NCBI GenBank assembly: GCA_020226215.1
Contig: CM035233.1
Span: 69,926,831-69,990,830, forward strand
Length of the DNA stretch: 64,000 nucleotides
Source: Sindora glabra
Taxonomy: Eukaryota; Streptophyta; Magnoliopsida; Fabales; Fabaceae
Reading direction: 5' to 3'
The translations under genes were made by a program, and so were the position numbers. Shown here piece after piece: positions 23,631-35,270 of this stretch. Numbering within the stretch: the stretch's first letter is position 1; each line of letters starts with the position of its first letter. The notes below the pieces were generated by a model. It had not been told where the DNA came from. It did no database searches and saw nothing but the letters and a program-made list of their open reading frames with translations.

Positions 23631-25600
23631 CTAATGTCTACGTAAGTGATGTCCAGTCCCACATCCAGGATCGGTAATGTGGCGGCCGTATCTACTAACC
23701 CTCTGTGCAGGCTCGGGAGTCACATCCCCGGTGTCTGTGTCTCCTCTACCTCCAGCTCCCGCTCTGCCTCTGCCCCTGGCTCCTGCTCTGCCTCCACCTC
23801 TACCTCTATCTACAAGCTCTGAGTCATCTGTCATCATGCCACCAAGTACTAATCCCTGATCCTGAGTATGTGAATCAAATGTAGGACGATATGGTTGTGA
23901 TGGACCAGCATCACCGGAAGGAAAGGCATAGAATGAAGATGAAACTCCTGGTATATGTGGAAATGCCTGGAATGAGGATGGAACACCAGGAGGAAATTGG
24001 TACATCTGGGATGACGACGGACCATATAGTGGAGTCGGGAACATGGTGGAGGATGAAGGATCATCAGGTGCAGTAGGGTACATATGAGATGAGGCAGTAA
24101 TATCCGGCATCATCATCATGGTCTCCTGGACAGTCGATGGTGGAGTCTGCTGCACTGTCGAAGCGGACGGAACATCAGCCTGCAACGTCATCGACAAGAG
24201 CGAGGCTAATCATGGTCACCTTCTGCAGGGTTTGGGATATGATGGGCATGAGGAGCTGGCTCCGCATGTGAGTCAATAATCACATGATCAACCTCCTGAA
24301 TGGCATGAAGGATGGAGTTCGTTGCTGATCTAAGCGTATCGAAGGTGAACCTAGCCTGCCCCTCAGGTGTAGTGAAGTCCTGTAGTGTGGACACCTCATC
24401 TATCTGTGCAAATTTTTGATATTAAAGTTAGTTACAATACTAATGCATTTAAAGAAAATCAGACACAGAAAACTAGCTCGCAGTATTACCACAAGGTCTA
24501 GCGCTCCCCCAACGGGTGTAATACATCGCCTGGTAACCCGTCTGTACCATGTCATGTAATCGGATCGTGGGCCTAGAACTAGTTGTATGGTCGGCTCGGC
24601 CATAGCGCATAAGTCTCGTCGGATATCCTAGAGTGCAATATACGGCTGATGGCGGATGTGCCACTCCTCATCATGCCAACCGGATAAGTGAAGGCAATTG
24701 ACCTTCACCACCTGCTTCAATGACTCAGGAATAGCCTGGCGTAGTCCAAACTGCCGCAAAACCCTATCCGGCTGGTGCCACTCGACAATCTGAAAGTGAA
24801 TGAGCGGTACCACTGCTGTCCACGTGTCACTCCCGTCAAAACAGTATTGAGGCAGTGATGCGGTGACCACCTCAGTGTACAGGATCCAAGCGATCTGAAG
24901 TTGTAAATTTATTTTGTCATTTAAATGCGATAATGAAATGGACAAAGCCCTGAAATAAAAATATCCATTATCCCCTACATACCTGGTCGAGTCGAAGACG
25001 GTCCAGCACGTATCTGTAATAGAGTAGGCTGTGTGCCGGACTATCTTGGAACGTCTTCTGATAGTGCCACCTACCAAGTGCAATAACTAAGTTAAACAAC
25101 TTCAATGTGAACTTAATTATAAGTGAAAGTTGAAAAATTTTCTAACTTGTGGGCTAGGGGGCCAATCCCTGCATCCCCCTCTGGTATGTCTGAGACAGTA
25201 ATCACGAGGGCAATAGTGGGGAAATCTATCCCATGCCCAGAGCTGCAGTAGTAGGCAACACCCTCCTATCTCCCTGTAATCTGGAGCAGTGGCCTTGCAG
25301 AACTCTTTGTACAGATAGGCCAGGCAAGCAAATCCCCAACTGTACGTCCCAGCCTCATGTAAGTGTCCGAGCAAAGGTAAGTGCATGAGGTGGACATATG
25401 TGCCGGAGTGGTCTGGAAATAACGTCCCACCAATGAGACACAAAATATAGGCCCGGGTGAATCTCTGCATTGTCACCTCATCCGCATCATCTGAAAGATG
25501 AGTGAAATGCCTCTCTAACCAACTTATCCTCAGTCACCCCCCTCTGAGAACATTCTCGCCCTCCGGTAACTGGAGTCCCAAATACTCCAGTTATAAAAGG
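23631..25600 (-). pseudogene. Plant mobile domain (PMD/MAIN-like) gene, decayed
   Basis: Homologue of the transposon-borne PMD proteins related to Arabidopsis MAIN/MAIL1; their biochemical role is not established. Exon-like blocks in transcript order: about 25539 to 25150 (WLERHF..., LIGGTLFPDHSG, LLLQLWAWDRFP), about 25078-24983 (RWHYQKTF, YRYVLDRLRLDQ), 24894-24490 (LIHFQIVEWHQPDRV, RQFGLRQAIPE, DYMTWYRRVTRR), 24403-24206, then 24197-23631, a Pro/Ser-rich tail ending in RGRGGGRAGARGRGRAG. GT-AG sites fit the breaks between blocks two, three and four. Damage seen: an in-frame TAG at 24628-24630 with the domain continuing beyond it, a stop and frame change upstream of 25539 (PVTGGREC in another frame to about 25600), and a frame break between 24206 and 24197. 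No start codon can be chosen. It is most likely non-functional as a full-length protein. Confidence 0.82.
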
Positions 25601-26860
25601 AACAAAAATAATAGCATAGATAAAATCTTATTGATGTAACTTTAATATTAAATACTCTTATTAGAACTGAAATGTATAACTAATTATTTCAATTAACACT
25701 TCCCATAACAATTTTTTTTAAATTATTTTAAGATAAAAAAATATGTTACATTATGTCAAAATTATGTAATTATCTTATTACTTAAATCGTTAATAATATA
25801 AGTCAAAATAAAAAGATTATAGCAAAATGAATTGAAAAAGAAGAAGTGCTATGTGAAAGGTAAAGTAATAAGTGTTAAAAATTAAATATATAATTAATTT
25901 ATTTATTTGATTATTAAAAAAATTTTATGTCAAAAAAATAAATTGTATTATATTTATATTATTCAGTATATTGCATTTCAAATTGTAATAGAATGATTGA
26001 AAAAAGAAAGAAAAAAAATTAATCAAGGTACATGAAATCAAAAAAAATTAATGTACGTACGAACTATAAACCCTTGGAGAAGTTTTTGTTGATGTATTTT
26101 AGATTTTAAACATAACATTCAAAAATTATTATCACAAAAAATTTTTAAAAAATTATATAAATAAATTTTAATTTAATTACTAATTATTTTTTTAAGAATA
26201 TCATATAAAATTAATTATTTTTAATAATAAAATGTATATTAAAGCTTTAATTTATTTAAAATTATATAATAAGCTAAAAAATTATAACTTTTTATATTTA
26301 TGTTAATTAATGATGTTAATGTTTTAAACCATAGACAATACAAGTATATATAAAAAGAATACAATAGAGTAAATAAGAAATATACAATGCGTACGGTATA
26401 AAGTAATAAAAAATTTACTACATAATAGATTAATTAATTAAATGAATTATATAATTTATATAGAGTATATTTATAATCAAATAATTGATATATCTTACTG
26501 TTAAAAAATATTGGTATATATGGTTTAAATACCATGAGTTAACAAAAAAGATTAATAAAAATGTACAATAAAGAAGATAAAATAAATAAAAATAATGCAT
26601 AAAATATCGAGTCTTTACAAAATACCATCAATTGATATTTACTTATTTTGACATATATTACTCTAAAATTAATATGAAAATATTGATCAATAGGATAATA
26701 TAACCTCATAATAATCAACATATAATAAAAATAAGCTTATTTTTATCATATCTTATATTCTAAAAAATTTTATATTTTAAAAGTATCTAAATATAATTTT
26801 TACCTAGATTGTAAATTTTATTTTAAGATACTTTTCTTTATCCACTTTATTTTTCTTTTA
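25600..26860. other. AT-rich interior of the inner element
   Basis: No open frame with a recognisable product. The small minus-strand frame at 26539-26721 is AT-rich noise. Confidence 0.5.
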
Positions 26861-26864
26861 AATT

Positions 26865-27400
26865 CACAAACTATCACAGATCATATAAATTTGCTCAATT
26901 TTTTTCCTAAATCCTATATCATAATTTCACAGGATTAATCATAATAATTAACATAAAATAAAAAATTTTCCCCCAATGTAAAATATATTCTTATAATAAC
27001 TAATAAAAATTATAATATAAATACACAAATTATAGAAATACTAACCAGTAAAAATCATAAATTATCGCAGATCATGTAAATTTGTACAAATTTTTCCTAA
27101 ATCCTAAATCATAAATTCAATTCATAAATCATAATAATTAACATAAAATAAAAAATTCTCTCCTACTGTAAAATATATTCTTATAATAATTAATAAAAAT
27201 TATAATATACATACAAAAATTATAAAAAAATTAACTAGTACAAATCACAAACTATCACAGATCATATAAATTCTTATAACTTTTTTTAAATTTTATATCA
27301 TTTTTTCATATCATAAATCATAATAATCAACATAGAATAAAAATTTTTTCACTACTATAAATATAAAAATTATAAAAATACTAATCAAGGAAGAGCAGGA
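26865..27400. repeat. Tandem array, about 190-base unit, three copies
   Basis: Copies start at about 26865, 27054 and 27245, each with an ATCATAAACTATCACAGATC-like start and then CATAATAATTAACATA and AAAAATTATAATATA words. The array lies inside the inner transposon near its right end. Copies have diverged; the third is truncated. Confidence 0.7.
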
Positions 27401-27649
27401 AAAGAAGACCAGATTTGCTTCAAAGAAATGTTACAGGATGAAATGTAGATGAAGCTTTGTGAGCTGCAGTATGAAAAATGTTACAAACGGTGAACAAAGA
27501 AGGGAAGAGTGGCTGCTGCAAAAAAGCTCTAAAGTAGGATTTTTTCTGGCGCTGCGGAGAGGGAAGAGTGGCTGCTTTGAAGTAGGGTTTTTGGTGCTGT
27601 GGTTTGGTGCTGCAGGGGGCGGTACAAATAGAGGAAAGGAGACGTCATT

Positions 27650-27850
27650 TGGTTAGGCACCTCCCATTTAAATTTGAACAGAATGGCTCCTTTCAATATG
27701 GCGCCTCTGCCTTGAAGGCGCCATGTTAAAAGGCGTCTTCCGTTAAATTCAAATGGGAAGGCACCTTTCAACATGGCGCCTTCAAGGCGTGCCCCTTCCC
27801 AAGGGCGCCACACTATCTGGCGTCCTCCATGCCTGTGAGCACCACCCCAG
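27650..27850. repeat. GGCGCC-rich subterminal block, right
   Basis: Contains repeats of the type CATGGCGCCTTCAAGGCG and AAGGCGCCATGTTAAAAGGC, in both orientations, so the single strand could fold. It is the counterpart of 21956-22062. The open frame across it (27529-27942, minus) is an artefact of the low AT content here. Confidence 0.7.
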
Positions 27851-27940
27851 TTGGCACCCTGCGTATTTTGGTAATATATTTTAAAATTACGGTAAAACGA
27901 AAAAAAATTTATAAAAAAATTGTATTTCAGTATTTTATCC
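27850..27940 (-). repeat. Right TIR of the inner PMD element
   Basis: Inverted match to 21869-21960. It ends TATTTTATCC directly before the ATTCTATCT duplication. Confidence 0.82.
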
Positions 27941-27949
27941 ATTCTATCT

Positions 27950-29214
27950 CTATGTTCTTACGCTATGAATTCAGGTGGCGTGCTGCTCCCTATGAATTAC
28001 AAATAATAGATTTCATTCCAATAAGTTAGCCAAAAAAAAGTAAGCTAGCTAAAAAGATCACAACATCTTAAGTTAGGATATAACATCCCTTTAATATAAA
28101 AAAAAATTGATCAAGTAAATATAAATAAATAAGCAAGGCTTACAATAATAGAAGCATCATGCCCTAGTTATGCTAACATGATTCCAAGACTTTGCTGGTT
28201 AGACATGTAATGGGGAGCTGAGGGGCGGGGAGCTTGCCAACTTAAAGATGGCCTCCACAGACTCTACCTTGTAACCTCAATACCCTATTATAAACATGAA
28301 AAGGCATGATGTAATAATTACTATAGCTATAATTCAAAAAAGAACAAACTGGGATCTGCTGTACAAGCATAACTTGGTCAAAGCCTCTTTTGGTAGGTGT
28401 TATGCATAAAAATCTATCACCTCTCAGAAGACTTATGTTATGGATTGTCATTGAGCTTATTATCAATTTAATGACTTTCAAAATAAGTTATTAGCGGACT
28501 AAACACAGGATCATCTTGTGGGTATGGCAAGTAAGTGAAATTAACTCTCTTTATTCGCTCAAGCAATTAATTGCACATCTGTCATGATCTGATATAAATT
28601 AGCTCTATCTATTCAGATTTTGTTATGTAAAACTAAATAATAGTTAGTGCATAATGTTAAGTACTATTAACACGTTATTGAATCCTACTTATAATACTGA
28701 AATTTTGCTGCTAGATGTGTCTTCAGGATGAACTTAGTTTCTCATTTTTTTTTTGTTAACTCTAGTATCTTCAATTGTTCTTGTTTAAAATAGTTTATAG
28801 TCGGGAGCTGTTACTGGAGCTAAAAAGGCTCTTATTTCTGGTGTACCATCTTTGTGAATATTTTTGAATAGGTGAATATGTCTTTCCTTAATGCTTGAAT
28901 AGTCTATTTTTCTTATTTTTCCTTTTCTTCGGCAAGTTGATGATCACCTAAAGTTTATTCTGTAAATTTTTTTCTCAAGAAAAAGAACGTGAGTCGTGAA
29001 AGTGATTTGAAGGATGCAGTCATCGTAAGCTTACCATTAATTCATGCAGCCATGAGAGATATCAACAAAAGAATCTTCCCTAAACCATTCCTCACCAGAA
29101 TAATTAGCTTTCTGGTAATTTCCTCTACTTTCTCATCTTCCTCAATCTCGAAGATTTGCTAAAAGCAATAGATTTGCCGTTATTTCTACGGATCAATACT
29201 CATAGAAGATTTAA
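27950..29214. other. Interior of the outer element, no gene recognised
   Basis: Mixed-composition DNA. A minus-strand frame at 28242-28481 (79 aa) shows no domain that I know. No transposase was found. Confidence 0.45.
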
Positions 29215-29409
29215 GAGGTGTTATTTACATGTTGAACTCTATTTTTTATGTACAAAACTAAGTAAAAAAAGTTGCCTAATCATTAGTTTCAAACGAAACA
29301 AACGGTTTCAATTGTTTAATGAGTTTGGGGGGTATTTTGTAAGGTTTTGAACTTTATGTATCAATTTTGATACTGATATAAACTTTAGAGGGTATTCTGT
29401 ATTTTTTCC
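29215..29409 (-). repeat. Right TIR of the outer element
   Basis: Inverted match to 21605-21800. The outer end is at TTTTTTCC, followed by the AAAAAATAA candidate duplication. Confidence 0.82.
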
Positions 29410-29418
29410 AAAAAATAA

Positions 29419-32160
29419 CATTGAATGATAAAAAAATTGGAAAAAGAGAAGCCCCTCAATAATTTTTTAAAGCTAACTTCTTTGAAAAATTAAGTAGTAC
29501 ATTAGCACTTCTTGTCCCTTTATAAGATATACCTTGTCACATATTATCACAAAGCAAAGAGAGGTTTAAAGCAAGTTCTTCTCTACACCAAGGACACATC
29601 ACTTAGAGCAACTTCTTCAACAATACAGAAGCAATGCTTTGATAGTTTCTCAAATTAAGTTTTTTATTTTTAAAATAATGTGTAGTTTAGAATTTACTTT
29701 TATTTATAAGAAATGAAAGGGATTATATAATTTTTTATTTATACAACAATGAAGGTAGGCACAAAGTTCAAATGAGCAATGGATAACTTTTACATAACGT
29801 GAATTTTGTCAAATGTACAAATAAATACCTTCCAATCATGCTGATTATGAAATTGTAAATGTGGGAATTAATTTTTTTTTTTTTGAAAAATTTCAAAATT
29901 TGGGGCATACTTTTGGCATCACAAACCTTGTTTTAAAGCATAATGATGTTATGTGTATTCTATTTTGAGATTGAATTTAGTAATTATTTGAATAGATTGT
30001 AAACAACTTTTTAAACTTATTTTGCTTTTTTTACTAAAAATTTTGAGTATGAGTAATATATTTGTCACTTCAACTCATTCAATGTAAATATAATTTATTT
30101 TGAAGAGAAGAATTTTAGTTCTTTCAGTTTCAATGGTTATAATAAAACGGATTTTTCCCATAATAAGGATAATCAAGATAAATTATGGAGTAAAATAAAA
30201 AATAAATTTCTAATAAATAATATGATAGTTCATATTGAATGAGAAATAGTTGAAAATTTTAATTCTAATTTTATCATTAAAAACTTCAAATCCTTGAAAC
30301 AACAGTGAGTTACATTTAAAATGGAAGTAATCACTAATATTTTAATTTAATCGTTTAATTACCTTCTCTTGAATTTTTTAATAATATTACTAATTAATTA
30401 TAAAAAAATAACATATTAAAAGTTATATGCTATTAAAAAAAAATTTATTTATTAAATATACTTTTAATTTGGCCCTAAAAATTCAAGTGAATCTCCGTCA
30501 ATTATGGGAAAGATTGTCCACGTTTCAATCACGCAACTCGTTTGCGTTATATAATCTTAACTCTTAATTAGGTGTGCATTCTCACCGACATGTTGAGTTT
30601 GCTTGAAACTGACTTAGACTTATTGTATTTGCAAGTAAAATTCAACTCATATTTCACTGCCATGTATATTCTTCCATTATTTCAGAAATCAAAATTCCAG
30701 GAAAGTATCTTTTTTTGACCCATAGAAACACATACCGGAAGGGCACGTTTGTCTCAGAAAGAGCAATCCTCCAAAAGCAAAGAAAACTGTCCTTATTATA
30801 GATATATATTTATGTGTATATTTATCAAATTCTTTAATTAATAATTACTTGTTGTAAATTTAACTTTGATCTAATATCTAATTATAACTAATAAGAAATA
30901 ATTAATAATTACCTAATTTCTTTTTATTTAAAGATTATTTGTTTTATGTTTGTTTATAGTTTATGAGTTTGATTTTAATGGTGGATAGATTTTATTATAT
31001 TTTATCAATCGTCCTTTTTCTATTTTTCCATGGCTGAAATTTATTGGATACATTATCTTTAGTTATATCCGATGAGATTATATTTAGGCTTTAATTATGT
31101 TTTGGGATAATTTTACGGGAAAATTTACTAGTTATTTTTATTAATTTTTAGTAGGTAACACTGTGAGTTTACTTACTAATGACTTATAAATCTTGCATGC
31201 TCAATAACATGCCATTGTATTGCATGTTGTCCGGGTGTTAACGCGAAGAAGTGATGTCTCAATTGCATCTTTCTTTGATAATTCTTCGAATGGTTGATCA
31301 CAATGCGGAAATCCTATAGGGAATGTTGACTTGATTTGCTGCATCCGGTTGCCTTTCCAATGCAATTTTCTGAAATTCAATGTTATGGACTATTATTTTT
31401 TTTTTGAATTAATCTTTTATAAATTTCTATTGGCAATGAGTGTTCTTTGTTTGATTTGCGCTAGTTACTTCTGGAAATTTGATTTTGGGTTGGTAGTGGC
31501 ATGAAGAAAGGTCGTATATGATTATATCTTAAAGAAGACGTTTCATATGCTTCAGATTACAAATATGAAATTATTCTTCTGAAATACAAATCTTATCTTA
31601 GTTGCCTGATAATGAGAGCTATTATATGATCTCTTTCTTGGCACCTGAAGATGCGTTATTCTATAAGCCATGATACTCTCGAAGACTTGGCTTCACAAAT
31701 TGGATTCATTGCCTCTCTATTCTCTCCATTTACAACCCTGTTCTGCATGTTGAAGAAGAAAGTCTAATGATAAGAATTATCTACCATGGATTAGATACTG
31801 AAATCCAATGGATCTTGATGATATATATGCTACGACCATTCAAAAATTTAAAATATTTTGTGTAAAAATTAATTACTTAATTGTTTTGATTGATTTAAAG
31901 TGAAATTATACATTTAGGGTAATAAATTAGTAATATGAAATATGAAATAAAATTTTGTATAGAGACGTAATTTGTTATTTCAGTGAATTCGGAAATGAGA
32001 ATTCTGTATTAAAAAAATAAGAACAAAATAAATTATTATGAGCAGATATGTGGATAGGAATTAATAAGAGATAATTGGGAAAAGATAGAAATGAAAGGTT
32101 TAAAGACCAATTGTGTTTAGGGTTGAAAAACGAAGTGTTAGGGAAATTTAGGATCACTTT
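29419..32160. other. AT-rich intergenic DNA, no gene recognised
   Basis: No open frame with a known product. The stretches at about 31200-31380 and 31500-31800 are of more balanced composition and may be old transposon or gene debris, but I could not identify them. Confidence 0.45.
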
Positions 32161-32754
32161 TTTAAATTTACCCTTATTTTTATTTCCCTCTTAATCCCAA
32201 CTTTAATCATTAACCCCATTTCCCACTTAAAATTCCTAAACCTCCCTCTTCTCCATTCTATCCATCTATTCTTCAATCAAGTAAAAAGAAAGCCAATTTC
32301 TATTAAATTTTTCATACAATCAAACTAAGACCTCTTATACTTCCATCATTGCTAAGCTCTTCTTCAAGTTTTCCTTAGGTTTAGTAAGGTTTAAGCATTT
32401 CAACTTAAAAAGGAGATTTTTGAACCCTAACCTCCAAATTGTTAATTTTAGATGATTAGGACTGATCAAACCACAAATTTTTCTAGATAGTATTTCCTTC
32501 ATACAAAGGTGAGTAGGTATTCTAACTTAACTTTAAGATTTTTTATTGAAATTATTGATTAAGAGTTAAGTTTTACTAGGTTTTGTGATTTCATGAAAAT
32601 GGTATTGAATGAAAAATTTTGGCATGAATTTTTTATAAGTATGGTAAGAATAATAAATAATGATTTGATTTGGTGTTATGGCTTATGGAGTGAGATTTTG
32701 GTGAAGAAATCATTAGTGAACAACGTTTTTGAAGGAAATTTTACAAAAAATAAA
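32161..32754 (+). other. Leader-like sequence of a probable LTR retroelement remnant
   Basis: C/T-rich stretch (about 32225-32280), then AT-rich sequence ending in AAAGGTGAGTAGGTATTC near 32508, a splice-donor-like motif. Similar motifs occur, on the other strand, at about 57130, 58570 and 59740. This arrangement followed by short tandem repeats recalls leaders of plant LTR elements. It is an inference from appearance only. The frame at 32593-32793 is not recognisable. Confidence 0.3.
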
Positions 32755-33080
32755 GTCACAATTGATTATATAATTAACTATGCCTTAAAATAAGCTTTTT
32801 GGGTAAGCATAGTCAACTATGCCACTAAGATTTACTTTTTGGTGGTCCATAGTTGATTATATAATTAACTACATACTTATAGAATTACTTACTCAAAAAT
32901 AAGGTTTTTGGGTAAGCATAGTTAACTATACCATTAAGATTTGCTTTTTGACTGTCTATAGTTAATTATATAATTGACTATACCTTTACAGAATTGCTCT
33001 CGGGGACTACATAGTCGATTATAAGTTGTAGGACTGCTTTTTGAACCTTTATAGTGACTATGACCCTATAGAATTTTTTA
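32755..33080. repeat. Tandem repeat with palindromic ATAGT(T/C)NACTAT motifs
   Basis: At least two and a half copies of a unit of about 100-115 bases, starting at about 32761, 32852 and 32963. Each has TTGATTATATAATTAACTA, GGTAAGCATAG(T)(T/C)AACTAT and TTTG/ACTTTTTG words. The units are rich in short palindromes such as ATAGTTGAT/ATAGTTAACTAT. Confidence 0.65.
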
Positions 33081-33439
33081 GACACTTATAACTACTGTAC
33101 CTAAGGATTTTCTGCTTAAGCATCAACCATTATAATTTGCTTGATTAGGATGGTAATGTATGGTCTAATCATAAATTTTAATAAGTTTCATCCATATCTG
33201 TTGCCTTAAATTCAAGTCTTTCTAATTAAAATATATTTCAAATTTTTATAATTAATGTAAATTTCACATATTTCTCCACACAAGTAATACCTCTATATCT
33301 TTAAAGCAAATACAACTATAGTCATTTTAAGATCATGAGATAGATAGTTAAGCTTATGCTTCTTTAATTGTCATGATGGGTAAGTAATAACTTTCTTATT
33401 TTGTATCAATACAAATCCAAAAATAATGTAGGATGCATC

Positions 33440-34330
33440 ATAATAAACTATATACCTTTCGATTCCCAATCAAAAGGCTAGAATTGGAGCTAGAGTCAGA
33501 CATGCCTTCATTTGTTAAATATTATTTTTATAGTCATCAAATTACACAAACTTGACTTTATTCTAAGTTAGCTTAGTTAGCAAAGGTGCTATTTTTGAAA
33601 AATCTTTTACAAATATTTTGTAATAACCTACCATGCCCAAGAATTTTCAAATATCCATCATTATAATAAGCCTTGACCAACTTTCAATAGCTTTAATCTT
33701 CTAAGGATACATTTGTATTCAATCATGGGATATGATATGTCCCAAGAATTTTATATCAATTAACCAAAATTTACATTTAAAAAATTTTGCACATATTTGA
33801 TTTTCATATAGGATTTGCAAAATAATTCAAAGATGCTAGGCATGCTCCTCTTCATTTCTAAAGTAAACTAGGATATCTTTTGTAAATATGAATCACGAAC
33901 TTGTCTAGTAATGGTTTAAATACTCTATTCATAAAATTTATAAATGTAGCTAGGCCATTTATTAACTTAAAGGACATGACGAAAATTTCATAATGGCCGT
34001 AATAGGTTTTAAACATTGTCTTTGGTACATCTCCTTTTGAATATTCAATTAATGGTATCCAAATGACAAGTTAATCTTCGAGTAACATTTAGCTCCTCAT
34101 AACAAATTGAACAAATCATTAATTCAAGGAAAGGATACTTATTCTTAATTGTTACCTTGTTCAATTACTGGTAGTTTATGCATAGCCATAGAGTTTCATC
34201 TTTCTTTTTGACAAATAATACTAGAGATCCCTATAGTGATGAACTAGGATGAATAAATCCTTTTATCTACCAACTCATAATAGAATCAATAGTAAGATCT
34301 TTATTAGCTTATAATTAAGTTTTTATTGTA
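33440..34330 (-). pseudogene. Ty3/gypsy polymerase relic
   Basis: Minus-strand translation, with several stops and frame changes, shows the order expected for gypsy reverse transcriptase: LWLCINY and LNKVTIKNKYP (about 34200-34110), DVPKTMFKTR then GHYEIFVMSFKLINGLATF (about 34040-33940), and NRVFKPLLDKF (about 33930-33895). The catalytic YVDD-type box is not preserved. No LTRs were identified around it. It is an old dead fragment. Confidence 0.75.
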
Positions 34331-34847
34331 CTTAGTTTGTATTATTATTGGTTGCTCAATGAATCTCTAAAAAACCTCACTCTTTTTCCCTTTTTTCTCT
34401 CTTAAATGAGAAAATTTCTTCCTTTAAATACTCAACTACAAATAGATAAAATGAAAACGATCCACTCATACATTATGATATTGAGGTAAGTTATAAGACA
34501 GTTGAAATAATTAGTGATGAATATCTATTTTTATCACATGGCAATTGAACACCTTGTCACTCTCACTAGTGCACATTTGCACTTATTTGAGAATATAGTA
34601 TTATCACTTGATGTATGTTGTATTGTTTATATAGATAAACTTAGTAGGTAATTGCATTTAACAGCTTCCTACACCTGTTACATGCCTTGAATATGAGTTG
34701 TGATAAACATAGTATTAGAATATAATTTAGGGTCTAGGGATGCATTCCATTTGAAATCATGATATAAACATTTCCGACTATCAAAATGAATGATTATAGA
34801 CACTGAACACTTGACAAGGGCAACAATACCTAAATTATGTAAATACA
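34331..34847. other. Spacer next to the gypsy relic
   Basis: Probably more retroelement debris. The minus-strand frame at 34678-34959 (93 aa) weakly recalls a retroelement polyprotein, but I cannot place it. Confidence 0.3.
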
Positions 34848-35270
34848 ATATCATTCCACTACTATTCGAAGATTTCAAGGAATTGAAGATGTTTTCGGAT
34901 ACCAAATCAACTAGTTTGTAGGTATAAATAAACATTAAATATCTCATGTATTTTATCATATATTTGATTTAGGTCATGTTTCTTGACGAAAAAATTTTGA
35001 GTATATATGGGGATATAATCCTTTTATCCACTGCTTTGCTGAGTAAAAGGGATTCTAGTATTTTCATTCTCATAGAAGATTTTCTTGGCTTTACATTGAA
35101 TTTGGGTATAAGGAAGGTTATTGCAGGTAGGTCTGGCCGTTAATTGAATTTGAGATTGAGGGGTGCCAGATTGCCGGGCGGATAATTGCAGCTCACCTAA
35201 CGTGCTCTAACCGTCAGTCCATATGGGAGACAGCGTACGAAGTAAATGAATACACCAGTCCAAACAATTA
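34848..35270 (-). pseudogene. Relic of a third YUCCA locus (intron 2 only)
   Basis: This is a clear copy of intron 2 of YUCCA copy A. The first part matches 18304-18437 (TACAATATCATTCCACTA, GATACCAAATCAACT) and the second part matches about 19262-19545 (TTTGCTGAGTAAAAGG, TTTACATTGAATTTGGGTAT, AATGAATACACCA, CCAGTCCAAACAA). The roughly 820 bases between those blocks in copy A, which hold the MITE, are absent here. No exon is recognisable on either side. It lies between the two intact YUCCA genes, as expected for the remains of a lost tandem copy. Confidence 0.8.

Larger units (their letters stand above)
21860..27949 (-). mobile_element. Inner Mutator-like element carrying a PMD gene
   Basis: A 6072-base element (21869-27940) with a perfect, complex 9-base target duplication, ATTCTATCT, at 21860-21868 and 27941-27949. 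Its ends are inverted repeats of about 92 bases: left 21869-21960, right about 27850-27940, both starting GGATAAA(G/A)TAC and sharing TTACCAAAATACGCA. Just inside lie GGCGCC-rich blocks. It inserted into the interior of the outer element, so it is the younger insertion. The only coding remains are a plant-mobile-domain gene on the minus strand; no MURA-type transposase frame is seen. The 9-base duplication and TIR structure indicate the Mutator superfamily. Confidence 0.88.
21595..29418. mobile_element. Outer Mutator-like element with about 195-base TIRs
   Basis: Terminal inverted repeats at about 21605-21800 and 29215-29409 match over about 195 bases; both begin GGAAAAA(A)TACAGAA and share ATCAAAATTGATACATAAAG. 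A 9-base candidate target duplication AAAAAATAA lies at 21595-21603 and 29410-29418; it is low-complexity, so its support is only moderate. Removing the nested inner element leaves about 1.7 kb with no recognisable transposase, so this is a non-autonomous element. Long TIRs plus a 9-base duplication fit the Mutator superfamily. Confidence 0.8.

Noticed and set aside
26865..27400. Regular repeats as a CRISPR-like array
   Set aside because: The units are about 190 bases, contiguous and without spacers, inside a plant transposon.
27529..27942. Minus-strand open frame of 137 codons
   Set aside because: It covers the GGCGCC-rich block and the right TIR; its repeated peptide pattern reflects the DNA repeats.
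29427..29437. GATAAAAAAAT, repeated at 21591-21601, as the target duplication of the outer element
   Set aside because: It leaves a 17-base gap between the right TIR and the repeat; AAAAAATAA directly abuts the right TIR and lies one base from the left TIR, so it fits better.
34678..34959. Minus-strand frame as a gypsy integrase fragment
   Set aside because: The similarity is too weak and its position relative to the reverse-transcriptase relic is wrong for one element.
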